Shown here: one piece after another, positions 33,681-42,202 of the stretch
Layout: each line of letters begins with the position of its first letter
How positions within the stretch are numbered: the first letter of the stretch is position 1
Assembly (NCBI GenBank): GCA_002712005.1
Contig: PASP01000008.1
Span: 7,187 to 54,151, forward strand
Origin: Halobacteriovoraceae bacterium
Lineage (GTDB): Bacteria; Bdellovibrionota; Bacteriovoracia; Bacteriovoracales; Bacteriovoracaceae
Direction: 5' to 3'
Length of the DNA stretch: 46,965 nucleotides
Made by a program: the position numbers and the translations under genes
The notes under the pieces: model-generated
The model's input: the letters and a program-made list of their open reading frames with translations, nothing else
Database searches by the model: none
Told to the model about the DNA's origin: nothing

Positions 33681-35090
33681 ATGAGCGAAGTATTAAAATT
33701 AGATGACAAAGATGTCAAAACAAAGAAACAAGAGGCAAACCCTATTAAAATTCCGGAGCTTCAGCATCGTAACTTTAGAAATGATGAGTTTTGGAAGAAG
33801 ATTCCTGCATGGTCTAATGTTTCCCGTGCAGAATTCAAAGACCATTTGTGGCAAATGAAAAATTCAATTCGTAAAGTAGAACAAGTTCAGAAAGTACTTG
33901 GGAAACTTTGTACTAAGGAATTGATGGATGATCTCTTAGAAGGTCAGAAAATCACTCCGATGAATATTCGAATTACTCCCTATATCTTTGCCTTAATCGA
34001 TTGGGAAAATCCTAAGGATGACCCTTTGAGAAAGCAATTCTTGCCTCTTGGTTCACAATTTCTTCCGGATCATCCTTTCTATGCTGAAGATAGTTTAGGG
34101 GAAGATACTGATTCTCCCGTTCCGATGTTGACCCATCGATATCCTGATAAGGTTCTCTTTCTTCCTACAACGATTTGTCCGGTTTATTGTTCCTACTGTA
34201 CAAGAAGTCGTATTATTGGGGGAAGTACAGAATCGGTAGATAAGAATACTTATGGGGCCAACCAAAAGAAATGGGATGATGTCTTTGAATATATTCTTAG
34301 AAATCCTCTAATCGAAGATGTTGTTATTTCAGGTGGTGATAGTTATATGCTAACCCCTGCGCAACTTAAGTATATTGGTGAAGGACTCTTAAATATTCCT
34401 CACATTAGAAGAATTCGTTATGCCTCTAAAGGTGTGGCGATTTTCCCTCAGAAAATTCTAACTGATGATGCTTGGGTACAGGCCCTTCAAGAAATTCACG
34501 ACTATGGTAGAAGCTATGGTAAGCAAGTGGTCGTCCACACTCACTTTAGTTCACCGAAGGAAATCACTCACTGGACCGAGCTTGCGATGGATAGACTCTT
34601 TTCCATGGGGATTACGGTTCGTAATCAGGCCGTCCTGCAAACAGGTGTAAACGATAGTGTCGACACCATGGTTAAACTTACTCGCCAATTGGGCTATCTG
34701 AATATTCAACCCTACTATGTCTACCTACACGATATGGTTCCTGGTTGTGAGCATTTTAGAACCACACTGAGAGAGGGAATCGAATTAGAAAAAGCAGTTC
34801 GTGGAACCACCGCTGGATTTAATACACCTACCTTTGTTTGTGACCTTCCCGGTGGTGGCGGTAAAAGGCATGTGGCCTCTTATGAATACTATGATGAAGA
34901 AAACGGGATATCAGTCTGGAAAGCACCCTATGTGAAACCAGGTGAAGTCTTCACTTACTTCGATCCGATTCATAAGCTCTCTCCTGAAGCACAAAAGCGT
35001 TGGGCCGATCCGAAAACGCAGAAGGAAATGATCAATGCAGCGATTGAGAAAGTGACGAAACGCTCGGATAAGGATGAGAATCAGAAATAA
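33681..35090 (+). CDS. kamA: lysine 2,3-aminomutase (radical SAM, PLP)
   Basis: The enzyme interconverts L-lysine and L-beta-lysine, used in lysine degradation, as an osmolyte precursor or on EF-P. The 469-residue protein has the radical-SAM cluster Cys166-x3-Cys170-x2-Cys173, SGGD at 217-220 and the PLP Lys395 in DLPGGGGKR. Asp351 (YLHDMVPG) and Asp388 (CDLPGGGG) align with the two Asp that bind the lysine side-chain amine in clostridial KAM, where glutamate 2,3-aminomutase has Lys and Asn. This favours lysine as substrate. It is longer than the EpmB branch (about 340). It stands alone, with no ablB-type acetyltransferase or efp beside it. Confidence 0.88.
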   Translation: MSEVLKLDDKDVKTKKQEANPIKIPELQHRNFRNDEFWKKIPAWSNVSRAEFKDHLWQMKNSIRKVEQVQKVLGKLCTKELMDDLLEGQKITPMNIRITPYIFALIDWENPKDDPLRKQFLPLGSQFLPDHPFYAEDSLGEDTDSPVPMLTHRYPDKVLFLPTTICPVYCSYCTRSRIIGGSTESVDKNTYGANQKKWDDVFEYILRNPLIEDVVISGGDSYMLTPAQLKYIGEGLLNIPHIRRIRYASKGVAIFPQKILTDDAWVQALQEIHDYGRSYGKQVVVHTHFSSPKEITHWTELAMDRLFSMGITVRNQAVLQTGVNDSVDTMVKLTRQLGYLNIQPYYVYLHDMVPGCEHFRTTLREGIELEKAVRGTTAGFNTPTFVCDLPGGGGKRHVASYEYYDEENGISVWKAPYVKPGEVFTYFDPIHKLSPEAQKRWADPKTQKEMINAAIEKVTKRSDKDENQK

Positions 35091-35100
35091 TCTTTAATTG

Positions 35101-35173
35101 AAGAGGCTTTTTTATAAAAACGAATAGAGTTTTATAGAGTTTTATAAAGTTTTATAAAGAGCCTCTTTTTTTT
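35101..35173 (+). terminator. terminator with a tandem-repeat loop after kamA
   Basis: AAGAGGCT (35101-35108) pairs with AGCCTCTT (35160-35167), followed by a T-run to 35173. The roughly 50-base loop holds three head-to-tail 10-base units, TTTTATAGAG once and TTTTATAAAG twice (35130-35159), preceded by a partial unit. Confidence 0.8.
35130..35159. repeat. three tandem copies of a 10-base unit TTTTATARAG
   Basis: The units at 35130-35139, 35140-35149 and 35150-35159 differ only at the eighth base (G in the first, A in the others). They fill the loop of the kamA terminator and look like a slippage product. Confidence 0.85.
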
Positions 35174-35180
35174 GGTTTAT

Positions 35181-36734
35181 TCACAGAACTTTATAATCCA
35201 TGATCATGGCACGGTATTGGGCCAAGGCCTCTTGGTAATCAAAGAGGGCTTCAATCAATTTCACACGTGCATCCGCCGTATTTTGTTCACGAATATTGAC
35301 GACGAAGTAATCACTATCTCCCGAATTAAATTTTTGACGTTCACTGGCCTCAAGGCGTATGGCCAATTGAACCTCTCTTTCGGTGTTGTCAGTGATTTCA
35401 TTGAGAGCACGTAATTTTGTGAGAAGTTGATTCAATTTAACATTGAGTTGCTCCGATTTAAATTGAATATCTCTCTCTTTTAAACGCATCATGGCCATAT
35501 TGGCCTGTTCATTTCCTTTGATTTGATTGTACTCAAAGGGAATATTGAGGCTGAGATAAATCTTATGATCTTGAGAATAGAGATTCTTTGGTCCACTGCC
35601 TAGATCTTTAGCATATTCATACTTGAGATCAAGCTTGGGGAGAAAGCGTGTATTGTAGAATTCATTTTCTTTCTTGAGCTGACCCAATTCAACTTTAAGG
35701 GCCTGAAGTGAGTAATTCGTATTAAGAATTTCTTTATAAGATTCATTCGCGTGAATCTTCTCTTTTCTCGCCAAATTCTCTTTAATTGAATTTCTCATTT
35801 CTTTAATGCGCGGAATATGCTTAGCACGGGCTTCAATTGGACGACCTTCACTATCTCGATAATATAAAGAAAGGTAGAGGGCCGAGTTACGAACAGAGGC
35901 CATTAATTTAGCGACATTAGATTTTCTCTTGAGGATATACTGCTCGTTTTCTACGGCGTAGATAGCAGCGAGATCCCCCTTCTTAATTCTCTTTTTAAAG
36001 GCCTCTTGTCTTTGCTCGGCCAATTCTAATAATCCAATGGCCACATCGAGCTTAAGACCCTCTGCAACCCATTTCCAATAAGCGATAGTTGCTTCTTGTT
36101 GCATGACCATAAGAAGATCATTTTGTTTCCACTGACCTGATTCTAAATCAAACTCCGAGAGTCTGAGCTTTAATCGCTTGGCATCGATAGATCTATTTCT
36201 TAGAAGAGAGAGGGAAACTCCTCCCATAACTTCACCTTCATCAAGTGTTTCAACGGCGCCTTCATAGCTAGGAAAATTTCCTTCTGACTTTTTATAACCC
36301 CCGTAGACTTTGGCGTTGAGAAAGGGAAGGGGCTTGGTGGCCTTGGCCTTGTAGTAACTTCCGTTATAATACTCTCCATCACGATCATAGAAATCCACAT
36401 CGAGAGAGGAGTCAAACGCTCCTGTTGCCGCCCTTTGCTTAGATTCGTAATAGATAATCTTATCAAGGGCCATTTTTACTTTTGGAGCATGGTTTCGCGT
36501 GCTCTCTAAGACTTCCTGTAATTCTAGAGGATCTCCGGTATGGATTTCATCGGCAGAATTTAAAAGCTCTGATTGGCCACTTCCTTTCTTTGTTATTTCA
36601 GGCTTTGATCCCGAGGGTCTTGGTTCAGCATGAAGCTGTGAGGTGAGACCGGTCAAAAGACCCAGAAAAAGACCTGTGAAAGAGATAAGCTTTAAAGGAG
36701 CCTGAAGTCTATGATGATGATTCATTTGCGACAC
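35181..36734 (-). CDS. TolC-family outer-membrane channel protein
   Basis: This is the outer-membrane duct of a tripartite exporter. The 517-residue protein has a signal peptide (ending LTSQLHA) and long coiled helices with strands typical of TolC-like proteins. Examples are LQEVLESTRNHAPKVKMALDKIIYYE, AYWKWVAEGLKLDVAIGLLELAEQRQEAFKKRIKKGD and the C-terminal VNIREQNTADARVKLIEALFDYQEALAQYRAM. The start is GTG at 36734 with AAGGA six bases upstream, sharing its first base with the stop of the HlyD gene (TAGTG). It is the last gene of the export operon. Confidence 0.85.
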   Translation of the reverse strand: MSQMNHHHRLQAPLKLISFTGLFLGLLTGLTSQLHAEPRPSGSKPEITKKGSGQSELLNSADEIHTGDPLELQEVLESTRNHAPKVKMALDKIIYYESKQRAATGAFDSSLDVDFYDRDGEYYNGSYYKAKATKPLPFLNAKVYGGYKKSEGNFPSYEGAVETLDEGEVMGGVSLSLLRNRSIDAKRLKLRLSEFDLESGQWKQNDLLMVMQQEATIAYWKWVAEGLKLDVAIGLLELAEQRQEAFKKRIKKGDLAAIYAVENEQYILKRKSNVAKLMASVRNSALYLSLYYRDSEGRPIEARAKHIPRIKEMRNSIKENLARKEKIHANESYKEILNTNYSLQALKVELGQLKKENEFYNTRFLPKLDLKYEYAKDLGSGPKNLYSQDHKIYLSLNIPFEYNQIKGNEQANMAMMRLKERDIQFKSEQLNVKLNQLLTKLRALNEITDNTEREVQLAIRLEASERQKFNSGDSDYFVVNIREQNTADARVKLIEALFDYQEALAQYRAMIMDYKVL

Positions 36735-37831
36735 TATTTATCCTTATCTTCTTTATCTGAGTCAGAATAGTCAGAGCCCGAACCTTTCTTGGTGACATTA
36801 TGAAGCTCACTCGTATACGAGTTATCAACGGTGGGTGGAAATCCGTTAAAGAGTCGCCACAACTCATAACCTAATTTTACTGTATCTAAGAGCACCCAGC
36901 CCACAACTCGGGTTCCTTGGCGCAAATAAATATTATCAGGCCAGTCACCGCCTTTACCTTTACTAGGGGCGATGAGTACTCGAAACTTTCCTTGCTTATT
37001 TACAGAGGGATCGACGCTAAAGACTTTTCCAGGAAAGGTCCCCACCGCGATAGAAGGCCAACCACTAAATTGAACGGCCGGCCATCCTTCAAATTGAAGG
37101 CGAACATGGCGTCCTGGCTGAATAAGGGGCAAATCATTTCCATCCACAAAGATCTCCACTGCGGGCTTGAGGTGATCGGGAACAAAGACGGCCAATTGAT
37201 CTCCACTTTTAACAAAGACCGAGCCACCACCTTGAAGAACACTGAGAACCGTTCCATCTCTTTCCGCAGTTACTAGTTGTCGTTGCTGACGGGAGAACTT
37301 TACTTCAACCTTGGCCAGGGATGCCGCAGCCGAAGCTTCTTCGGATAAGAGTTTCTTATATGTAATTTGTGCTTTTTCAAGAGTGAGTTTGGAACTTAGG
37401 CCTTGCTTGTAGAGTTCTTTTTGGCGAACAAAGTTGTTATAGGCCGTTTCACTTGCGGTTTTTGAAGCTTCAAACTTTGCTAAGACCGCATCTCTTTCAA
37501 TCTTAAGGCGTTCAACAAAATTGGGATCATTATCTACGATCTCCACAATGGGATCACCAACCTTTACCTTGTCTCCGTCTTTAACAAACCACTTATTGAT
37601 ACGACCTGATACCGGAGCATTCACATATTGAACACGATCATTAGGGTCAATGGCCGTTACTCTTCCCACCCCTGTAGAAGTTTGCTGCCAAGGGGTAATA
37701 GCAAAGACAATGGCCATTAAACCAAAGGCCGCCATAAGGATGAGGACAAAGACTCTTTGCCAAGAGGGAATGACCACACGTCTTAAGCTTGAATAGTTGA
37801 GTTTTTTATTTGTTTCGTTCATCTCGTTCAC
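36734..37831 (-). CDS. HlyD-family periplasmic adaptor
   Basis: It links the inner-membrane ABC protein to the TolC-type channel. The 365-residue protein has one membrane segment (VFVLILMAAFGLMAIVFAI). A lipoyl-like half motif follows (VNAPVSGRINKWFVKDGDKVKVGDPIVEI), then a helical hairpin (about residues 110-190) and the second lipoyl half (AERDGTVLSVL). A beta-barrel region comes next and the tail is Ser/Asp/Lys-rich. An odd feature is a second short hydrophobic stretch near residue 315 (VVGWVLLDTVKLGYELW). The start is GTG at 37831 or ATG at 37822; neither has a strong ribosome-binding site, but the ABC gene ends 10 bases earlier. Confidence 0.88.
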   Translation of the reverse strand: MNEMNETNKKLNYSSLRRVVIPSWQRVFVLILMAAFGLMAIVFAITPWQQTSTGVGRVTAIDPNDRVQYVNAPVSGRINKWFVKDGDKVKVGDPIVEIVDNDPNFVERLKIERDAVLAKFEASKTASETAYNNFVRQKELYKQGLSSKLTLEKAQITYKKLLSEEASAAASLAKVEVKFSRQQRQLVTAERDGTVLSVLQGGGSVFVKSGDQLAVFVPDHLKPAVEIFVDGNDLPLIQPGRHVRLQFEGWPAVQFSGWPSIAVGTFPGKVFSVDPSVNKQGKFRVLIAPSKGKGGDWPDNIYLRQGTRVVGWVLLDTVKLGYELWRLFNGFPPTVDNSYTSELHNVTKKGSGSDYSDSDKEDKDK

Positions 37832-37841
37832 TTTTATTCAA

Positions 37842-39518
37842 TTAAGGGTTTGGAGTTGGCGACTTCTTATAGTCTTGGTGAAATTCAAGCTTTTCATCAA
37901 AGAGAAGTTTGCAATGTTCAAACTCATCATGGCTAAAGCTAAGCACCATGACACCGATATTCTGTCCCTTTAACTCAATTAAAATGGCCTTTTGCAATTC
38001 AGGTCGTAGCTGATTAAAGAGAGAAGAGATAACGACCCATTTTGGCTTTTGGAGAAGCACTCTGGCGAATTCTAATTGAATCAACTCACCCCAACGAAAG
38101 AGTGAGCAACCATGCCAAATTTGGGTTTCCAGACCTTCTGGAAGATTGTTGATTTTTTCAGAGAGAAGAGTTGCATCTACCGCATGGTTAAGCTGTGACT
38201 CGGTCACTTTATCGACGCTCCAAGTGAGGTTATCTAAAATCGAGCCCTGAATAATTCTTGGGGCATCAACTAAATAAATCTCCTCTCTTAAATCCATAAG
38301 AGGAATATCTTCGTAAGGAATTCCACTCCAGATGATATCTCCCGTTTTGGGCTGATTATGGGCGTGAAGTAAACTCATAAAGGTTCTTTGGGTACAATCC
38401 TTATCGATCACGATGTGATAGCAAGAGCCTTTTTGAAAGCTGTGATGGAAGTGATACTTCTCCTTATTTTCATTTTCTATCGCAATATTATCAAAAACAA
38501 GAGGTCCATCACCGATACTATTTTGTTCCTCAAGTTGAGGAAGTTCTTTTTCTGATTGAAGAATCTCAAAGTCTTCTAACTTATCCAAGGCCGCATAGAT
38601 ATCATAGAATGATTCTAGATAACCTCCAGATTTCGCAATCCCGGTTAAGATGAGGGCCACGACAATCTCAGCGGAAACCAATTGTCCAAGGGTAAGTTGA
38701 CCTTCCATGACAAGGAAGCCTCCTAGCCCGAGGATAAGCGCACTCATGAGAGCATAGATACAGAGGGAGAAAATAATCTGTTTAAAGAGATAATTGAAGT
38801 GAGTAAAACGTCTCGTTAAATAGAGGTTGATATGACCATCAGTTGCCTTGATAGCACTTTGATGTGATTTTCTACCATAGAACATATGACGGTTGTATAT
38901 GAGCTCCTCTAACCAAGCAGCTGCCTTGTATTTGGCCTTCGACTCATAAATAGAAGTTTCAATTCCGGCCTTTCCATAGAGCTTCCACATCAGATAAATC
39001 AATCCAATGAGAACAATATCAAAGGCCAAGAAATAAGGGTGATAGAAGGCCAAAAGAAACATACCGGCAATCGTTTGCAAGACAAGAGTGATCCCATCGA
39101 TGAGAAGCTTTGTGGATTGCTTTTGAATCGACATGATTTCAAAGTAGCGATTAACAAGATCGCCTTTATAGACTGAATTCACACTCTTTTGAGTCGAGGT
39201 AAGAATTTTATCTGCTATATGTACGGTTAAGCGAGCATAGAAATGGCGCTGGAAGTATTCAACCGTTAAGTCTTGGAGGGCCCTAAGAACACCACTGAAA
39301 ATGAGGAGACCTAATAAGAGGACACTCACCACAATAAGAGGTTGCTTAAGCACAGCGAAGGTAACGGTATTAACTAAACTCTGAACTGATATAGGAATGG
39401 CCAAACTTAATAAACTGGTACCAATGGCATAGATGAAGGTAACAAAATAAAAGTTCTTCTCTGGCCATAGAATTTTCTTCCACAGATATTTACCTGAGGC
39501 CTTTTGAGGATTATTCAT
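37842..39518 (-). CDS. ABC exporter half-transporter with a degenerate, probably inactive ATPase domain
   Basis: This is the inner-membrane component of the TolC/HlyD system; 558 residues from the ATG at 39518. A TTG start at 39575 is possible but adds a poor lead. Residues about 25-300 form an ABC type I membrane domain with six hydrophobic segments. Residues 340-545 follow the ABC ATPase fold, but key motifs are gone. The Walker A position reads DKDCTQRT (372-379), with no Gly and Arg in place of Lys. The Q-loop Gln is replaced in LVDAPRI, the signature reads SLFRWGEL (472-479) and Walker B ends ISS (497-499). Only the H-loop His530 remains. There is no C39 peptidase domain. The frame is otherwise intact, with no stops or shifts. 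Confidence 0.88.
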   Translation of the reverse strand: MNNPQKASGKYLWKKILWPEKNFYFVTFIYAIGTSLLSLAIPISVQSLVNTVTFAVLKQPLIVVSVLLLGLLIFSGVLRALQDLTVEYFQRHFYARLTVHIADKILTSTQKSVNSVYKGDLVNRYFEIMSIQKQSTKLLIDGITLVLQTIAGMFLLAFYHPYFLAFDIVLIGLIYLMWKLYGKAGIETSIYESKAKYKAAAWLEELIYNRHMFYGRKSHQSAIKATDGHINLYLTRRFTHFNYLFKQIIFSLCIYALMSALILGLGGFLVMEGQLTLGQLVSAEIVVALILTGIAKSGGYLESFYDIYAALDKLEDFEILQSEKELPQLEEQNSIGDGPLVFDNIAIENENKEKYHFHHSFQKGSCYHIVIDKDCTQRTFMSLLHAHNQPKTGDIIWSGIPYEDIPLMDLREEIYLVDAPRIIQGSILDNLTWSVDKVTESQLNHAVDATLLSEKINNLPEGLETQIWHGCSLFRWGELIQLEFARVLLQKPKWVVISSLFNQLRPELQKAILIELKGQNIGVMVLSFSHDEFEHCKLLFDEKLEFHQDYKKSPTPNP

Positions 39519-39678
39519 GAAGGTGCGTCCCGCGAATCCGTAAGTATTTACTATTAAACAGTATCTCCTGTTCAATTAAATCGATCAAGTTAGGATTTTA
39601 GACAATAGCGAACCTAATGAAAATATAATAGAAGGAATTTTTGCAAAGAGTTAACGATAGAGTGGAAAAGAAAAGCGG

Positions 39679-41007
39679 TTAAGCGAGCTTCTTCTGCATT
39701 GCGCCGTTGCGATCACTTGCCCTGCGGTGAGTAACACTCTTAATACTGTCGAGAAGCTCGGGGTAGTGGCGGATGATTTGGATGAAATCATCTTTAGATA
39801 GACGATAGAGATCGGTATAGGCACTGGCCCTGATATTGGCATTACGTGTCGTTTCTTGAATAAGTGCCGCTTCTCCAAAGAACTGACCTTCATGGAGTTG
39901 GGCAACGGTTTTTCCATCATCGGTGATCACATCAACAATACCGTGACCTATGATGAACATTTCATCTCCGATTTCACCAATATTGATAATCGTATCCCCT
40001 GGAGAGTAGAACTTCTGCTCAAGGGCCCCTGAAACTTCACGTAAACAAGCGATAGAGCAAAATTGAAAGACAGGAAGATTCCTAATCAATTTCATATTCA
40101 TAAAGACTTGAAGTTCTTGTTTTAAAGCATGGGGGAGTTCAGAGATAATCTGAGTATCATTGTCACTCAAACGTTTATTATAGAGATGTCCATAGTAATT
40201 AAATACTGCAGACTGCAGTTTACTTGGGATATGGTAGTACTTCATAAAGGCATTGAGTTCAGCGAATTTTTCACGTCCCTGTTCTTTGTAACGAGCGGAT
40301 TCAGCAAAAATTCTACTGATATTACCAATAACAAAACCGTAAACCCCAACTCCAATAAACATCACAAACATAGTATAGATACGACCAGCATTGGTTTTAG
40401 GGGTAATATCTCCATAACCTACAGTGGTAAGAGTCGTCACGGTCCAGTAGAAGCATTCGATATAGTAACTGGTTCTATCCATATTGGCGGGCAGGGGATG
40501 GAACATAATCCAAAAGCATGAGAACCAATGGACCACAATCATAGAGGAAACAAAGGCCAGTGAGATTTTTAGCCACCCAGAGATAAGGGGCATGGAATTG
40601 AAAACTTGAAAAATCTTAACAATTCGTACCAGGCGAATCATACGCAGAAGCTTTATTGTCTTAGCTGAAACCATTCCTATGGGACCGAGCATATATCCAA
40701 GCATATAAAAAATAAGATCAAAGGGAATAATCGCCACGATATCAATGAAAGAATAGATCTTAAATTGGCGGGCACTTATCCTTTGGGTTGGTGGTAGCTC
40801 TGATTGTTTCTTATATTTACGGATTGAGTAGATGAAATCCGCAATAAAAAGAGCGCTAATGATACCATCTGCAATGACCTGCCAGAATTGAATTTTAGTA
40901 TCAAATGTAAAGGTAAAGGGGGCTTCAGCTGCAGAGAAAACAACTGCGGCAAAGACTATACCTAGCCATATCCCTTCGCCTTTTGTGAGTTGATTTTGTT
41001 GCATCAA
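39679..41007 (-). CDS. voltage-sensor-type potassium channel with a cyclic-nucleotide-binding domain
   Basis: The 442-residue inner-membrane protein has six membrane segments. The S4-like helix is rich in Arg and Lys at three-residue spacing (KTIKLLRMIRLVRIVKIF, about 116-133), and the pore helix and selectivity filter are TTLTTVGYGD (191-200). After S6 comes a C-linker (EKFAELNAFMKYYHIPSKLQ) and a cNMP-binding domain (about 310-425). Its phosphate-binding cassette FFGEAALIQETTRNANIRA keeps the Glu379 and Arg388 needed for cyclic-nucleotide binding. It resembles CNG/HCN/EAG-type channels. It lies 160 bases upstream of the export operon in the same direction; cotranscription is possible but not shown. 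Confidence 0.93.
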   Translation of the reverse strand: MMQQNQLTKGEGIWLGIVFAAVVFSAAEAPFTFTFDTKIQFWQVIADGIISALFIADFIYSIRKYKKQSELPPTQRISARQFKIYSFIDIVAIIPFDLIFYMLGYMLGPIGMVSAKTIKLLRMIRLVRIVKIFQVFNSMPLISGWLKISLAFVSSMIVVHWFSCFWIMFHPLPANMDRTSYYIECFYWTVTTLTTVGYGDITPKTNAGRIYTMFVMFIGVGVYGFVIGNISRIFAESARYKEQGREKFAELNAFMKYYHIPSKLQSAVFNYYGHLYNKRLSDNDTQIISELPHALKQELQVFMNMKLIRNLPVFQFCSIACLREVSGALEQKFYSPGDTIINIGEIGDEMFIIGHGIVDVITDDGKTVAQLHEGQFFGEAALIQETTRNANIRASAYTDLYRLSKDDFIQIIRHYPELLDSIKSVTHRRASDRNGAMQKKLA

Positions 41008-41170
41008 TTCTTGCCCGTTTCTTTAAGATGATCCTATAGAGGTACATAGACAAAAGCCTATGCTCATATTTATCTATCGGAAAATATGTCCGGGAGTTTA
41101 TACCTTTTTGAATAAAAGATATTTTGGTCAAGTAATTGTCAATTTTGAGATAACCCTAGACCCAAGCAAG

Positions 41171-41182
41171 CAAGATATCTTG
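41171..41182. promoter_or_regulatory. 12-base perfect palindrome CAAGATATCTTG upstream of htpX
   Basis: The palindrome overlaps TTGACT (41180-41185), a possible -35, but no good -10 follows at the right distance. It lies in the 276-base gap between divergent genes (the potassium channel and htpX) and might be a repressor site. Confidence 0.3.
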
Positions 41183-41283
41183 ACTGTTTTCAAAATGATA
41201 TCAAAATAGAGAGGTAAAACTATATAAGAAATAGGAGAGTTTTCTAGTCTCTTAAATAGTCTATCTTTTTGGAGTGAGTACAT

Positions 41284-42174
41284 ATGAATTTTATAAAGCG
41301 CTATGGCTTTTTTATTATCACCAATCTCTTAGTCTCTGTCGTTCTCTACACGATAGGGATGTTTGTCATTTCTCAAATGGGTTATCCCCCAGGGTCCTAT
41401 GCGGGTCTCTTTGTATTTTGCTTTGTCTTTGGAATGGGAGGATCTTTTATCTCCTTGGCCATTTCCAAATGGAGTGCTAAGCGTTTAATGGGGCTAGAAC
41501 CCGTGGCCTCTGGCTCGGCATTAACCCAGAAAGTACACCACTTTGCTCGACGTGCAGGTCTTAGAGAAATGCCTGAAGTCTATATTTATCAGTCACCAGA
41601 AGTAAATGCTTTCGCTACTGGACCTAGTCGCAATAATTCACTTGTGGCCGTTTCAACGGGTCTTATGAATTCCATGAATGAAGATGAAGTGGATGGAGTC
41701 TTGGCCCATGAAGTCAGCCATATTGCTAATGGAGATATGGTGACCATGACTTTGGTTCAAGGGATTGTGAATACCTTTGCCATGTTTCTCTCCTACGTCA
41801 TTACTCAAATTATTATGAATGCCCTCAGAGATGAAGATGAAGGAGATCATCGTGGAGGAGGAAGCTTCTTTATTCAATATATGATTAGAAATGCTGTTTA
41901 TATGGTTCTTAACCTTCTGAGCTATCCTTTGGTCATGTATGTTTCAAGATGGCGTGAATATAGAGCAGATCTTGGTAGTGCAAAAATAGTGGGAAAAGAT
42001 AAGATGATTGCAGCGCTTAGAAAGCTTCAAACCAATCTCGATAGATCAGGTAAGCACGATAAGAATATCGAAGTTATGGCCATTAGTGCCCCTATGAATT
42101 TGAGCGAACTCTTTAGTTCTCATCCTCCTCTTGAAAAGAGAATCATGGCCCTTGAAAACTCTCGGGAAATTTAA
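41284..42174 (+). CDS. htpX: membrane zinc metalloprotease HtpX (M48B)
   Basis: HtpX degrades misfolded inner-membrane proteins. The 296-residue protein has two N-terminal membrane segments, EVNAFATGPSRNNSLVAVSTGL, the zinc site HEVSH (His142, His146), a further membrane pair, and the third-ligand region SRWREYRADLGSAK. It ends with FSSHPPLEKRI, all typical of HtpX, and the length matches E. coli (293). GGAGTGAG upstream is a good ribosome-binding site. It appears to be a single-gene unit. Confidence 0.96.
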   Translation: MNFIKRYGFFIITNLLVSVVLYTIGMFVISQMGYPPGSYAGLFVFCFVFGMGGSFISLAISKWSAKRLMGLEPVASGSALTQKVHHFARRAGLREMPEVYIYQSPEVNAFATGPSRNNSLVAVSTGLMNSMNEDEVDGVLAHEVSHIANGDMVTMTLVQGIVNTFAMFLSYVITQIIMNALRDEDEGDHRGGGSFFIQYMIRNAVYMVLNLLSYPLVMYVSRWREYRADLGSAKIVGKDKMIAALRKLQTNLDRSGKHDKNIEVMAISAPMNLSELFSSHPPLEKRIMALENSREI

Positions 42175-42202
42175 AAGTAATAATGATAATAAAGATAAGA
42201 CG

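Noticed and set aside
35123-35159. CRISPR-like array
   Set aside because: The 10-base units are contiguous without spacers and lie in a terminator loop; no cas genes are nearby.
37842-39518. Pseudogene caused by frameshift or sequencing error in the ATPase domain
   Set aside because: The frame and fold pattern run uninterrupted to the end, including the H-loop; individual motif residues are substituted rather than shifted.
39519-39575. Longer N-terminus of the ABC protein from TTG at 39575, or a short leader peptide after the AGGAG at 39562-39566
   Set aside because: No standard start codon lies at the right distance from AGGAG in any frame, only CTG; the ATG at 39518 gives a normal family N-terminus.
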